Positions 8,256 to 16,983 of a DNA stretch of 33,008 nucleotides are shown piece by piece (within the stretch, counting starts at the first letter, position 1; the number at the start of each line of letters is the position of its first letter). Below the pieces are notes generated by a model. The model saw only the letters and a program-made list of their open reading frames with translations. It had not been told where the DNA came from and made no database searches. Both the position numbers and the translations under genes were made by a program. The DNA comes from JACDAN01 sp963801855 (GTDB lineage Bacteria; Actinomycetota; Thermoleophilia; Gaiellales; Gaiellaceae): positions 1 to 33,008 of the forward strand of contig CAWDGK010000006.1 in NCBI GenBank assembly GCA_963801855.1. Direction: 5' to 3'.

Positions 8256-9896
8256 CAAGCCCGGTTTTCTCGACGCGAGGAGCTCGTCCAGCGGCCGTGT
8301 GTTGACGACGTCCGCCGCCGTCGCCCAGCCGCGACGCGCGGTCCCGAGCGCCAGGAGGATGTTGCCGAGCCCGCGGATCGAGTGGGAGTCCGTGGAGACG
8401 ACGATCGGGATGCCGGCCTCGACCGCCTGACGGACGTGCTCGTCCTTGAGGTCGAGCCGGTCTGCGAGCCCGTTCGTCTCGACCGCGGTTCCGGTCTCGA
8501 GCGCGACCTGGAACGCCTGGTCGATGTCGAGCGCGTTCGGCGGCACGTCGGTCGATGAGGCGTCCGGTCGGGTGGCTGATGGCCGAGACGGACGGGTGGT
8601 ACATGGCCTCGACCGTGCGCTTCGTCAGCTCCTCGCGGCTCCCGCGCTGGCCTCCGTGGACGCTCGCCATCACCCAGTCGAGCTCCTCGAGGATGTCGTC
8701 CGGGCAGGTCGAGCGTCCCGTCGACGCGGATGTCGCACTCGATCCCGCGCAGGACGCGGAACGGCGCCAGCACGCTCGTTGGCGGCCGCGATCTCCTCGC
8801 CCTGACGGCGCAGGTCGTCGGCGTCGAGGCCCGGGACGACGGAGACGGCCTTCGTGTGGTCGCAGATCGCCAGGTACTCGTAGCCGAGCTCGATCGCGGC
8901 GCGGCCCATCTCCTCGACGGACGCGCGCCCGTCCGACCAGGTCGTGTGGCAGTGGAGGTCGCCGCGGAGGTCCAGGAGCTCGACGAGGCGCGGGGGCTCG
9001 CCGCGGAAGGGCTCCTCGCGAAGCTCGGGCGGGCACCACGGGATTCCGAGCGCGCCGTAGACCTCGAATTCGTTCGCGCCGTCCGGCAGCGGCTCGAGCG
9101 CCTCGACGTACGCGGCTGCACCCGTCGCGCGCACGAGCTCGGTGCCGGCCTGCGCCGGCGGCGGGACGCGCAGCTCGACGGCAACTCCCTCCACCGTGAC
9201 GCCGACGGCGCGCCGGTCCTCCCACTCGACGAGGGCGACGATCTGCGGGAGCCCCTCGAAGCGCCGGATCGTGGCCGCCGGGTCGTCCGAGGCTGCAACC
9301 ACCGCGAGCTGCTCGCAGCGGTCCCGGAAGCGGCGTGGATCTCCCGCCGGCTCGGCGCCCAGGCCCTCGGCGATGCCTGCAACCAGTGCCCGCCCGCGGT
9401 TCAGGAGGAGAGCCCTCTGCGGCAGGGTCTGCTCCTGCGCGATCGCCGCCCGGAGCTTCTTTTCCGTCTTCGGGCCGATCCCCGGGACTTCGAGCAGCCG
9501 CCCGGCCGCGGCCGCCTCGCGCAGCTCGTCCAGCGTGCGGACGCCGAGCGTCTCGCCGATCAGCATCGCGCGCTTGGCGCTGAGCCCGAGCATCCGGCCG
9601 ACGCCGACCAGATCCGGAGAGATCCGCTCCTCGAGCTCCCGGAGCTCGTGCAGCTCGCCTGTCTCGACCAGCTCCCGGAGCCGGACCTCGATCGCAGGGC
9701 CGACGCCGCGCAGGTCCCGGATCCGTCCGGTGTGCACGAGCTCGGCGACCGGAACGGCGGAGTCGCGCAGGATGTCCGCCGCTCGCCGATAGGCGCGGAC
9801 GCTGTAGGAATTGGCGCCGGAGAGCTCGAGGAGCGTCGCGAAGGCGTCGAGCTTCGCGGCGATCTCGGCGTTCTGAGGATCGGGAGGCGAACTCAC
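8244..9896 (-). CDS. PolX-like protein: HhH and degenerate polymerase-beta palm fused to intact PHP phosphoesterase
   Basis: About 550 residues. The N-terminal Pol-beta 8-kDa-like part shows AKLDAFATLLELSGANSYSV, YRRAADILRDS, and helix-hairpin-helix motifs IRDLRGVGPAIEVRLRE and LLEVPGIGPKTEKKLRAA. The palm should carry the GS-x-RR...GDID catalytic motif. The aligned stretch is AGDPRRFRDRCEQLAVVAAS, where the aspartates are replaced, and the later Asp is Glu in VAVELRVPPP. The C-terminal PHP domain is complete: LRGDLHCHTTWSDG, LAICDHTKAV, GIECDIRVDG, VMASVHGG, AISHPTGRL, TAVETNGL and VVSTDSHSIRG. So nuclease activity is likely retained and polymerase activity probably lost. Three indels (about 8775, 8703 and 8553) lie in the PHP half only. 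The GTG start at 9896 is divergent from cofC, 18 bases apart. Confidence 0.88.
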
Positions 9897-9901
9897 AGGG
9901 G

Positions 9902-9908
9902 TAGTCTC
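9902..9908. promoter_or_regulatory. Shared symmetric -10 element between divergent polX-like gene and cofC
   Basis: TAGTCT at 9902-9907 lies 7 bases before the cofC GTG. GAGACT, read on the minus strand from 9908 to 9903, lies 6 bases before the polX-like GTG. The whole gap is 18 bases, with no room for ribosome sites in both directions. The geometry is the same as at 3921-3927 and 29306-29312. Inference from position and sequence. Confidence 0.5.
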
Positions 9909-9914
9909 CCCGCC

Positions 9915-10473
9915 GTGGCGAGCGTCGTCGTCCCATTCCGTGCTGCAGCCGCGAAGCGGCGCCTCGAGCTCCCCGAGGAGGCGCGTGCCGACCTCGCGCA
10001 CTCGATGCTCGCCGACGTGCTCGCGGTAGCCGTTGCGGTCGGGCCGACCACCCTCGTGACCGAGGTGGAGGCCGGCCGCGCGCGGTCGCTGGCCGCGGAG
10101 CACGGCGCCGCGGTCGTCGACGATCCGGGCCGCGGGCAGGGAGAGGCGGTCGCGGCTGCCCTCGCCACCCTGACCGAGTGGCCGGTGCTCGTCGTGAACG
10201 CGGATCTTCCCTCGGCGCAGCCCCGCGACCTCCTGGCGCTGCTCGGCGCCATGCCTTCCAGGGGGATCGCGATCGCCGCGGCCCAGGACGGCACGACGAA
10301 CGCTCTCGCTCTCTCACGCGCCGGCCTCTTCGCGCCGCTCTACGGCCCCGGCAGCGCCGAGCGCTTCCGCGAGCACGCCGAATCGATCGGCGTCGATGTT
10401 CGTGACGCTCGACGTCCCTGCGCTCGCCGAGGACGTCGACACGGTCGCGGAGCTCGAACAGCTCGCGTCGTGA
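9915..10473 (+). CDS. cofC: 2-phospho-L-lactate (phosphoenolpyruvate) guanylyltransferase, F420 pathway
   Basis: Makes the guanylylated three-carbon precursor (from phospholactate or phosphoenolpyruvate) that CofD joins to Fo. The product of about 186 residues reads VASVVVPFRAAAAKRRLELP at the start, then SMLADVLAVAVAVGPTTLVT, VVDDPGRGQGEAVAAAL and the nucleotide-sugar-transferase-like WPVLVVNADLPSAQP. DGTTNALALSR and FREHAESIGVDV complete the family pattern. One indel near 10398 shifts the last 25 residues, which end TLDVPALAEDVDTVAELEQL. It is the first gene of a four-gene F420 block and overlaps cofD by GTGA. Its leaderless-type start follows TAGTCT. Confidence 0.88.
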
Positions 10474-11398
10474 ACGTCGTCGTCCTGAGCGGCGGAGTGG
10501 GTGGCGCCCGCTTCGTGCGCGGGCTCGTCGACGCCGTCGATCCGAGCGGGGTCACGGTGATCGGGAACGTCGGTGACGACCTCGAGGTGCTCGGCGTCTA
10601 CGTCTCGCCCGACCTCGACACGCATCCTCTACGCGCTCGCCGACCTGAACGACGAGGAGCGCGGCTGGGGCAGGGCCGGCGAGACCTGGAACGCGCTCGG
10701 GGCGGTGTCCGAGCTCGGCGGTGAGGCGTGGTTCAGGCTCGGCGACCGGGATCTCGGTCTCCATCTCGTCCGGACGCGAGGCGCTCGGGCGGCGCGAGCC
10801 TCTCTCGCGGATCACCGGCGGGCTTGGCCGACGCGCTCGGGATCGAGGCTACGGATTCTCCCGGCGACCGACGACCGGCTGCGGACTTGGATCCGACCGG
10901 AGGCGGGCGAGCTCTGACCTTCCAGGACTGGTTCGTGCGCCGCGGGCACCGGGACGAGGTGAGCGGTGTGCACTACGAGGGCGCGGAGACCGCGCGAGCC
11001 GCTCCGGGCGTGCTCGAGGCGCTGGGAGACGGCCGACCTGATCGTGATCGCGCCGAGCAACCCCTTCGTCTCGATCGGGCCCGTCCTCGCAGTCCAGGAG
11101 ATCCGGGCGGCCGTCGCCGACCGCCGTGTCCCCTCCGTCGCCGTCAGCCCGCTGATCGGCGGCAGGGCCGTGAAAGGCCCGGCCGACCGGATGCTGAACC
11201 GGCTCGCAGGCGGGACCGGCCCGGCGCAGGTGGCCGGCTGCTACGAGGGGCTGATCGACGCCCTGGTCTACGACGAGGCCGACGGGGAGGTCGAGCTCGA
11301 CGTGCCGCTCGATCGTCACGAAGACGCTCATGGCCGACGTCGACTCCCGCCGCAAGCTCGCGGAGGCCGCGCTGGCGGCCGCGGCCGCACTCCGATGA
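10470..11398 (+). CDS. cofD: 2-phospho-L-lactate transferase, F420 pathway, frameshifted
   Basis: Transfers the activated three-carbon unit onto Fo to give (dehydro-)F420-0 (FbiA in mycobacteria). The N-terminus VNVVVLSGGVGGARFVRGLV is diagnostic. It is followed by VIGNVGDDLEVLGVYVSPDL, ERGWGRAGETWNALGAVSEL, EAWFRLGDRDLGLHLVRT, DWFVRRGHRDEVSGVHYEG, LIVIAPSNPFVSIGPVLAV and VAVSPLIGGRAVKGPADRML. The joined length of about 309 residues is standard. Indels occur near 10622, 10776, 10850, 11035 and 11310. The GTG start overlaps the cofC stop, and the TGA overlaps the ATG of the next gene. Assignment is very secure despite the broken frame. Confidence 0.93.
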
Positions 11399-12016
11399 GG
11401 AGTCGCGATCGTCGGCGGCACCGGCAGCTTCGGGCGCGCCCTTGCAGAGCGCAGGTCGCGAGCGGCGAGGCCGTCGTGATCGGCTCCCGCGACGCCTCGC
11501 GCGCCGAGGAGATCGCGACCGTGCTCGGCGTCGAGGGCGCGTCGAACGAGGACGCCGTCTCGAACGCCGACCTCGTGATCCTCGCCGTCCGCTCCAACGC
11601 CGCCCTGGACACCGCGCGGGAGCTGAAGGAGGCGATCGGAGCAACACCGCTGCTCTCGGTCGCGAGCAGCCTCGAGTTCACGGACGCCGGCAGTCCTGCC
11701 CGGCCAGCACGGCTACTCGCTCGCCGAGCACATCGCGGAGATCGTCGACGCGCCGGTCGCGGCCGGCCTCCAGACCCTCGCTGCCGTCCACCTCGCCGGC
11801 GCGGAGCCTGCCCGACGAGGACGTTCTCGTCTGCGGGGAGGCCGACGCCCGCGAAGGATCTCTCCCTCGACCTCGCCGAGCCGGCTCGTCAAGGGCCGTG
11901 CGATCGACGCCGGCCCGCTCGCCAACGCCCGCGCGCTCGAGGGGATGACCGCGGTGATCCTGAACGTGAACCGCCGCTACAAGGTGCACGCGGGGATCCG
12001 GCTGACCGGCCTGCGA
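11395..12016 (+). CDS. npdG: NADPH-dependent F420 reductase (F420H2:NADP+ oxidoreductase), frameshifted
   Basis: Passes hydride between NADPH and F420, supplying reduced cofactor. After ATG 11395 the Rossmann start reads VAIVGGTGSFGRALAER, followed by VVIGSRDASRAEEIATVLG, the NADP-phosphate-binding GSRDxxR type. DLVILAVRSNAALDTARELK, YSLAEHIAEIVDAPVAAGLQ, LAGAEPDEDVLVCGEADA and VNRRYKVHAGIRLTGL match Fno/NpdG throughout. The length is about 205 residues. Indels occur near 11401, 11452, 11700, 11845 and 11880. As read, the end runs in frame into cofE; removing one base (the C at 12014) would create a GTGA junction, so a fused protein is unlikely. The reductase together with cofC, cofD and cofE makes this an F420 production-and-recharge operon. 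Confidence 0.88.
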
Positions 12017-12742
12017 GTGAGCGGCGTCCTCGTCCTCCCGCTCGAGGGGATTCCCGAGCTCGAGGAGGGCGACGATCTCGCCGGTCTCCTCCAGGAGGCG
12101 GCGGGTGGGTCGGCGGTTTCGCGAGCGGCGACGTCCTCGTCGTCGCCCAGAAGGTTGTGTCGAAAGCGGAGGGACGCATCGTCCGGCTCGAGGACGTCGA
12201 GCCGACGGACGAAGCGCGCACCCACGCCGGCGAAGGCGATCCACGGCACGTCGAGGTCATCCTCCGCGAGTCCACCCGGATCGTCCGCAGCCGGCCGCCG
12301 CTCGTGATCGCAGAGACGAGCCATGGCTTCGTCTGCGCCTCCGCCGGCGTCGACGCATCGAACACACCCGGCGACGGGACGCCGTCGTCCTCCTGCCGTC
12401 GACCCCGACGCATCGGCTCGCGCACTCCACGACCGCCTCGGAGTCGCCGTCATCGTCAGCGACTCGTTCGGCCGGCCTTTCCGCCAGGGCACGACGGACG
12501 TGGCAATCGGCGTCGCCGGTCTCAGCCGCCGCTCCTCGACCACCGCGGCAAGCGAGACCGGGCCGGCTACGAGCTCACGATCGACCCAGATCGCCGTCGC
12601 AGACGAGATCGCCGGCGCGGCCGAGCTCGTGATGGGCAAGACCGACGCAATCCCTGCGGCGATCGTCCGCGGCCTGCAACTCGAGGGCGACGGCACCGCC
12701 CGAGACCTCGTCATGCCGCCGGAGCGCGACCTGTTCCGGTGA
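12017..12742 (+). CDS. cofE: Coenzyme F420:L-glutamate ligase, frameshifted
   Basis: Adds the glutamate tail to F420-0 using GTP. Starting at GTG 12017 the product reads VSGVLVLPLEGIPELEEGDD, then GDVLVVAQKVVSKAEGRIV (the conserved VVAQKIVSKAEG block), VIAETSHGFVCASAGVDASN, VIVSDSFGRPFRQGTTDVAI and ELVMGKTDAIPAAIVRGL. About 241 residues matches the archaeal CofE length. There is no C-terminal nitroreductase-like domain as in mycobacterial FbiB. Indels occur near 12108, 12380 and 12545. The TGA at 12740 overlaps the GTG of the following alpha/beta hydrolase. The Fo synthase genes (cofG/cofH or fbiC) are not in this window. Confidence 0.93.
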
Positions 12743-13398
12743 GCCCGCCCCGCCCGTGGTGCTCGTGCACGGCATCACCGCCTCGACGTACTGGTGGGGG
12801 CCGACGGTCGCCGCCCTGGAGCAGGACGTACGACGTGCACGTCGTCCGCCTGCCGGGCTTCCGCTACACGCGAGGCCGCGTACTGGCTGAGGAGTGGCTG
12901 GACGGGACGGGCTGAGCGGCGCCGCCGTCGTCGGCCACTCGATGGGCGGCACGATCGCACTCGCGCTCGCCGCCGAGCGCGCCGCACCTGGTCGACGGCT
13001 CGCGCTGATCGCCCCGGCGGGCATCTTCGCGTCCAGGCGCCCGATCGTATGTCCTGCCGCTCGCCCTCTCGGTCGGCCGCGTCTCCCCGCCGCCTCGCCC
13101 TGCTCGCCCGCGACGCGTGCGCGTCGGCCCGCGTCCGCCTCTGGCAGGTCGGCAGCGACCTCCTCGCCTCCGACATCGTCTCGACCCTGCGCGCGTCCGG
13201 CGCCGACACTGATCGTCTGGGGCGCGGACGACCGGCTGCTTGCCGCCGACGCTCGGGGTCGTCTTCAGCGCGGAGATGCCCGACTCGCGCCTCGTCGTGC
13301 TCGACGGCTGCGGCCATGTCCCGATGCTGGAGGCACCGGACGCGCTGAACGAGGAGTTACTCGGATTCCTGGAGGAAGCTCCGAACGAGCGCACCTAG
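12739..13398 (+). CDS. Alpha/beta hydrolase, last gene of the F420 operon, frameshifted
   Basis: Alpha/beta-hydrolase-fold protein of about 219 residues. The oxyanion strand is VVLVHGITASTYWWGPTVAA, the nucleophile elbow is GAAVVGHSMGGTIALALAA (GHSMG), the acid region is TLIVWGADDRLLA, and the histidine is in LVVLDGCGHVPMLEAPDAL. At least five indels break the frame (about 12752, 12825, 12870, 13045 and 13205). GTG 12739 overlaps the cofE stop, so it is part of the F420 operon. That coupling hints at an ester, thioester or lactone substrate tied to F420-dependent metabolism, but nothing in the sequence proves it. Its last 42 bases overlap the convergent hydrolase gene. Confidence 0.8.
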
Positions 13399-13986
13399 GG
13401 CCTGAGGATGGCTGTGGTGGACGGCGTGGGCCGCTCCAGGCACGACCTCGAGCCGACCCTGAGGAGCCCGGCGCGCGATCTCCTCCGCCCAGTCCTGCGG
13501 GCAGAGTGGATCGCCTTCGCCGCGCACCACGAGCAACGGCTCCGTGAGCGCCGGCACCTTCCGCTCGAGTGCGTCGTGGAGCGCCGACCGGGCCGTTCGT
13601 GCGACGCGAAGCGGGTTCGGGAAGAGATAGTCCCGCACGACGATCGCCGTCAGCGACAGCCGCTCCCTCGTCGAGTCCAGGAGCAGACGGCCTGCCTGAT
13701 CGACCCAGGAACGGTGCCGGCGGTCGACGGTCGGCCCGACGAGGATCGCCCGCCCGACTGCGCCCGCCTCCTGCGAGGCAAGCTCGGCGATCACCTGGCA
13801 GCCGAGGGAGTTGCCGAGGACCGGCGCACCGCCGATCACATCGCCGAGCGCCCGGGCCTGATCCTCGACGGTCACATGCCGCCGCAGGTCCGGCCGGGCG
13901 ATCTCGAACTCGGCCAGCTCGCGCACGAGTGGATCGAAGTAGCGGCCGGAGACGCCGAGGCCATGGACGAGCACGAGTCGCTTCAT
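13357..13986 (-). CDS. Alpha/beta hydrolase
   Basis: Intact frame of about 209 residues from ATG 13986 (KRLVLVHGLGVSGRYFDPLV). An alternative ATG lies two codons upstream at 13992. The nucleophile elbow is APVLGNSLGCQVIAEL (GNSLG), the acid lies in LLVVRGEGDPLCPQDW and the catalytic histidine in EVVPGAAHAVHHSHPQ. Small size and simple lid make it a typical carboxylesterase/lactonase-like enzyme of unknown substrate. It converges with the other hydrolase over 42 bases and diverges from the gene at 14002 across only 15 bases. The clean frame here, amid heavily indel-broken neighbours, shows that errors are patchy. Confidence 0.82.
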   Translation of the reverse strand: MKRLVLVHGLGVSGRYFDPLVRELAEFEIARPDLRRHVTVEDQARALGDVIGGAPVLGNSLGCQVIAELASQEAGAVGRAILVGPTVDRRHRSWVDQAGRLLLDSTRERLSLTAIVVRDYLFPNPLRVARTARSALHDALERKVPALTEPLLVVRGEGDPLCPQDWAEEIARRAPQGRLEVVPGAAHAVHHSHPQALGALVRSFLQESE

Positions 13987-14001
13987 GGGCATGCTTGTAC
14001 C

Positions 14002-14859
14002 ATGACGCTGCGCCGCAGACTCACCTTCTTCGCGCTCTCGCTCCCCGAGCGGCTCGTTCGCTCGACGGCGCGCGGTCGTCGGCGGCACCGTCCACGAGAC
14101 CGCGCAGCTCTTCCTTCCGCGGATCGCGCGGCGAGTCGCGGCTCTACGAGGCGAGCGCGAAGAACCTCCTGCGGATCATGATCGAGGGCGTCGGAGACGT
14201 CGAGCCGGCTCGACGCCGACCACTCCGGTCACGCCGAACGCGCCTGCCGCCGAAGCAGCTCGCGCTCCGCAAGGGCGTCGGCAACATCGTCGAGCTCGGC
14301 TCGATCGCGGCCTTCGGCTTCTCGCCGCTCTGGCTGCTCGCGGCGGCGGCCGACCTCACCCACGGCTCGCGGGTCTACCTGCACGCGCTGACCGACGAGC
14401 TCAAGGCCTCCGGCGTCGATCAGGGAGGACGTCGACGTGTCGTCGGTGGACGATCTGCTCGGGATCCTGAAGGGCACGACCGGCCGTACCGCCCGTCTCA
14501 TCGACATCCCGCCGGTCGAGCTCGCGGAGCTCCGCATGTCGATGACGGAGCTGGCCGACGGCGCGACCGATCTTCCGTCACAGCGCCAGCTCGCCCGCCT
14601 CTACGACGGCCTGCGCCGGACCGCCGCCGCCGAGGACCGCTCGCTGCTCGAGGTCTCGCAGGGCGTCGGGATGGCGTTCGTCACCTCGGCCCGGACGCTC
14701 TCCGACAGGCACGTGAAGGTGCCCTACCGGGAGGACTGGGAGCCGCTCCGCGACGAGGGGTTCGCCGCCTACGCCCTCCGCGTGTCGACGCCGTATGGCG
14801 AGGCAGCCGCATGCACTTCGACCCCGAGCGCAGCAGACGTACACCGAACGCGTCCTTGA
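14002..14859 (+). CDS. Conserved-looking protein of unknown function with hydrophobic segment, frameshifted
   Basis: About 285 residues reconstructed from ATG 14002 (TLRRRLTFFALSLPERLVRS). Visible blocks are AVVGGTVHETAQLFLPRIA, SRLYEASAKNLLRIMIEGVG, LALRKGVGNIVELGSIAAFG and FSPLWLLAAAADLTHGSRVY. The last two form one or two hydrophobic helices. A helical charged part follows: VSSVDDLLGILKGTTGRTAR, RQLARLYDGLRRTAAAEDRS and LLEVSQGVGMAFVTSARTLS. I do not recognise a named family. Indels occur near 14073, 14210 and 14420, and the exact C-terminus is unclear: the frame shown stops at 14859, but a shift near 14805 would continue into MHFDPER. It is probably peripheral or membrane-associated and co-transcribed with the next gene. 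Confidence 0.62.
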
Positions 14860-15488
14860 ACCGGATTCCGGCGAGAAGCCCGATCCGGAGAGCTTCGAGT
14901 TCTGCGACGAGCTCGAGCAGGGCTTCGGCTGGATCGCGAAGGAGAGGCTCGGCCGCTGCTCGCACGCGCTCAAGAGCCGCGGCGAGCGTCTGGGTCTTCG
15001 ATCCCGGTCATGTGGGAGCCGGCGATCGAGCGGGTCACGCAGCTCGGCCAGGCCGCCGGCGTCGTCCAGCTGCTCGACCGGCACGATCGGGACTCTGCCG
15101 AGTTCGCGAAGGCGCTTGGCGTCCCGCACTATGTCGTTCCCCTGCAGGGGATCACGGCTGCCTCGTCGCTCGAGTTCGTCCCGCTCGTGCGCTCGCGCTT
15201 CTGGAAGGAGGTCGCGGTCTGGATGCCCGGAGCTACGCGCCCTCGTCGTCGCCGACGCGCTCGGCACGCTCCGGCTACTTCCGTGCGCCGGAAGAGCCGA
15301 TCGGCGTCCACCCGATCCTGCGGTTGAAGCCGCCGAAGACGCTCGGGCGCTTCGAGCCGCAGCACATCCTCGTCGGCCACGGACGGGGCCTCCACGGCGA
15401 GCCGACGGCTGAGGCGTTGCAGGAGGCGCTTCGCACCTCCCGCCGGCGGCTCCCGAAAGCGCTGCTCGGCCTGGTCCGAAGCGGCTAA
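14811..15488 (+). CDS. Metallo-beta-lactamase-fold-like protein of unknown function, frameshifted
   Basis: About 210-225 residues, with an uncertain start near ATG 14811. Recognisable stretches are ELEQGFGWIAKERLGRCSHA, VWVFDP, WEPAIERVTQLGQAAGVVQL, LLDRHDRDSAEFAKALGVPH, FWKEVAVWMPGATALVVADA, GYFRAPEEPIGVHPILRLKP and FEPQHILVGHGRGLHGEPTA. The order (strand, DP, helix, DRHDRD, VADA, LVGHG) resembles the metallo-beta-lactamase fold with the HxHxDH ligand set replaced by DRHDRD, so classical zinc catalysis is doubtful. Indels occur near 14848, 14990, 15010, 15235 and 15270. The TAA is interlocked with the stop of the convergent GFA gene (CTAA, 15485-15488). Fold assignment is inference. Confidence 0.6.
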   Translation: MHFDPERSRRTPNASLNRIPARSPIRRASSSATSSSRASAGSRRRGSAAARTRSRAAASVWVFDPGHVGAGDRAGHAARPGRRRRPAARPARSGLCRVREGAWRPALCRSPAGDHGCLVARVRPARALALLEGGRGLDARSYAPSSSPTRSARSGYFRAPEEPIGVHPILRLKPPKTLGRFEPQHILVGHGRGLHGEPTAEALQEALRTSRRRLPKALLGLVRSG

Positions 15489-15892
15489 GAGGGCCACTCG
15501 GGGTACCGAGGCAGCCCGTCGTCCGGGAGCTCCTGCCAGACGGCGCGGGAGTCGACGAACTGGTGGTACTGGGGCCGGATCTCCGGGTCGCCGTCGAGCG
15601 ACCCGAAGCGGATCGAGACCTCCGGCCCTTCGGGCCACCAGCCGCCGAAGAGGCTCGATCCGCACTCGGTGCAGAAGACCTTCGACATCCCGCCCTCCGG
15701 CCGAAAGACGCGAAGAAGCTCCTCACCGGCCACAAGACGGAAGCGCTCGCGCGGCACCCGGCCCTGAGTCCCGCCGAATGCGCCGGAGTGCTTGCGGCAC
15801 CGGGAGCAGTGGCAGTGGCTCGCGCGGAGAAACGGAGGCTCGACCTCGAACCGAACGCCGCCGCACAGACAGCTGCCTCGCACAATGCTCAC
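15485..15892 (-). CDS. GFA/CENP-V family zinc protein
   Basis: 135 residues, intact, GTG start at 15892. The family was named after glutathione-dependent formaldehyde-activating enzyme. Its zinc ligands are all present: SCLCGGVRFEVEPP near the N-terminus, SHCHCSRCRKHSGAFGGTQG and KVFCTECGSSLFGGWWPEGP. The end reads GLPRYPEWPS. Actual substrates of most members are unknown, and in an actinobacterium lacking glutathione the literal formaldehyde role is unlikely. The start lies 9 bases downstream of the HD-GYP stop on the same strand, so the two form an operon. Its stop codon overlaps that of the convergent gene. Confidence 0.9.
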   Translation of the reverse strand: MSIVRGSCLCGGVRFEVEPPFLRASHCHCSRCRKHSGAFGGTQGRVPRERFRLVAGEELLRVFRPEGGMSKVFCTECGSSLFGGWWPEGPEVSIRFGSLDGDPEIRPQYHQFVDSRAVWQELPDDGLPRYPEWPS

Positions 15893-15901
15893 GGGTCGAC
15901 T

Positions 15902-16983
15902 CTACGCCGCGCTGAGAGCGCCGTTCGCGTCTGCGTAACGCGTCCGAATCTGGCCGACCTCGCTCAGGGCGCCGACGAAGGTGTCGACGATCTCCGGGTC
16001 GAACGCCTTGCCGGATTCGCTGCGGAGCAGCGCCACCGCCGCGGCCTGGGTGAAGGGGCGCGGCCGGTAGGGCCTCGAAGTCGTCAGGGCGTCGAAGACG
16101 TCGCAGACTGCGGCGATGCGGCCCGCGAGCGGGATGTCCTCGCCGCGCAGCCCATGCGGGTAGCCCTCGCCGTCGTAGCGTTCGTGGTGGCTGAGCGCGA
16201 TCTCCGCCGCGAGCTGGATCAGCTCGGAAGTCGAGCCGTTCAGGATCCGGTGCCCGACGCGCGTGTGCTCCTGGATCTCGGCCCGCTCTTCGTACGTCAG
16301 AGGGCCGGGCTTGACGAGGATCCGGTCGGGCACGCCGACCTTGCCGATGTCGTGCAGGAGGCTCGCGGTGCGGATGAGGGAGCAGCGCTCGGGCGGCAGC
16401 CCGAGCCGGAGGGCGATCATCCGGCAGAAAGCGGCCATCCGTTCGACGTGGAGCCCGGTACCGGCGTCTCGGAGCTCGACGGCGCGGGCGAGCCGGTGGA
16501 TCGTCTCCTCGCGGGAGAGCGCAAGCTCGAGCGTGCGCCGGTCGACTGTCGCCTGGAGCTCACGCCTGAGCGCGGCCGATTCCTGCTCGAGCGCCCGGCG
16601 GTGAAACGCGTTCGCCACGGTGATCAAGAGCTCGTTGTTGCGAAACGGCTTCACGAGGTAGTCGTAGGCGCCGACCCGAATCGCCTCCTCCGCGAGCCTC
16701 GTGTCGTCGGAGCCGCTCATCATCACGAGCGCGACGCCGGGCTCGGAGCCGCGGATCTGCGCCGCCAGCTCGAGCCCGGTGGTCTCCGAGCCGAGATCGA
16801 GGTCGCAGACGCACACGTCGATCCCCTCCGCCTCGAGCAGATCAGCGCCTCCTGGAGGCTCTGCGCGAGCTCACACCGATAGCCGTTCGTGCGCAGGACG
16901 ACGCCGACGAGCTCGCCGATCCGGCGGTCGTCGTCGACGACGAGCACCGCTCCACGGCTGGATTGGGGCGAGATTGTGGACAT
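15902..16983 (-). CDS. Response regulator with HD-GYP domain (c-di-GMP phosphodiesterase, RpfG-type)
   Basis: About 360 residues. The receiver domain has the acidic pocket AVLVVDDDRRIGELVG, the phospho-acceptor Asp in VCVCDLDLG, VALVMMSGSDDT and the switch Lys in YDYLVKPFRNNEL. A short helical linker (LEQESAALRRELQATVDRR) leads to the HD-GYP domain: ETIHRLARAVELRD, TASLLHDIGKVGVPDRILVK, the paired histidines and GYP in SHHERYDGEGYPHGL, and VCDVFDALTTSRPYRP. All metal ligands appear present, so degradation of cyclic-di-GMP is expected on phosphorylation by an unlinked histidine kinase. One base is missing near 16843. Start ATG 16983 is preceded by TATCAAT at -10 spacing and, further up, a CCACA/TGTGG palindrome. 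Confidence 0.92.

Noticed and set aside
9915..10724. cofC-cofD as one fused protein
   Set aside because: The frame runs through only because of a single indel near 10398; correcting it gives a stop at 10473 overlapping the cofD GTG.
11945..12307. Fno-CofE fusion protein
   Set aside because: The two are in frame only across an indel-rich stretch. Removing one base near 12014 gives a normal GTGA stop-start overlap as at the other junctions of the operon.
14681..14965. A minus-strand 94-residue frame that looks protein-like
   Set aside because: The plus-strand frames over the same bases continue recognisable blocks of the two neighbouring plus-strand genes (for example GFGWIAKERLGRCSHA before VWVFDP), which explains it better.
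1..15500. Programmed frameshifting or pseudogenisation of the glycosyltransferase, heme and F420 genes
   Set aside because: The breaks are too many, hit essential single-copy pathway genes, fall in both directions and often at G/C runs without slippery heptamers or downstream structures. Sequencing error is simpler.
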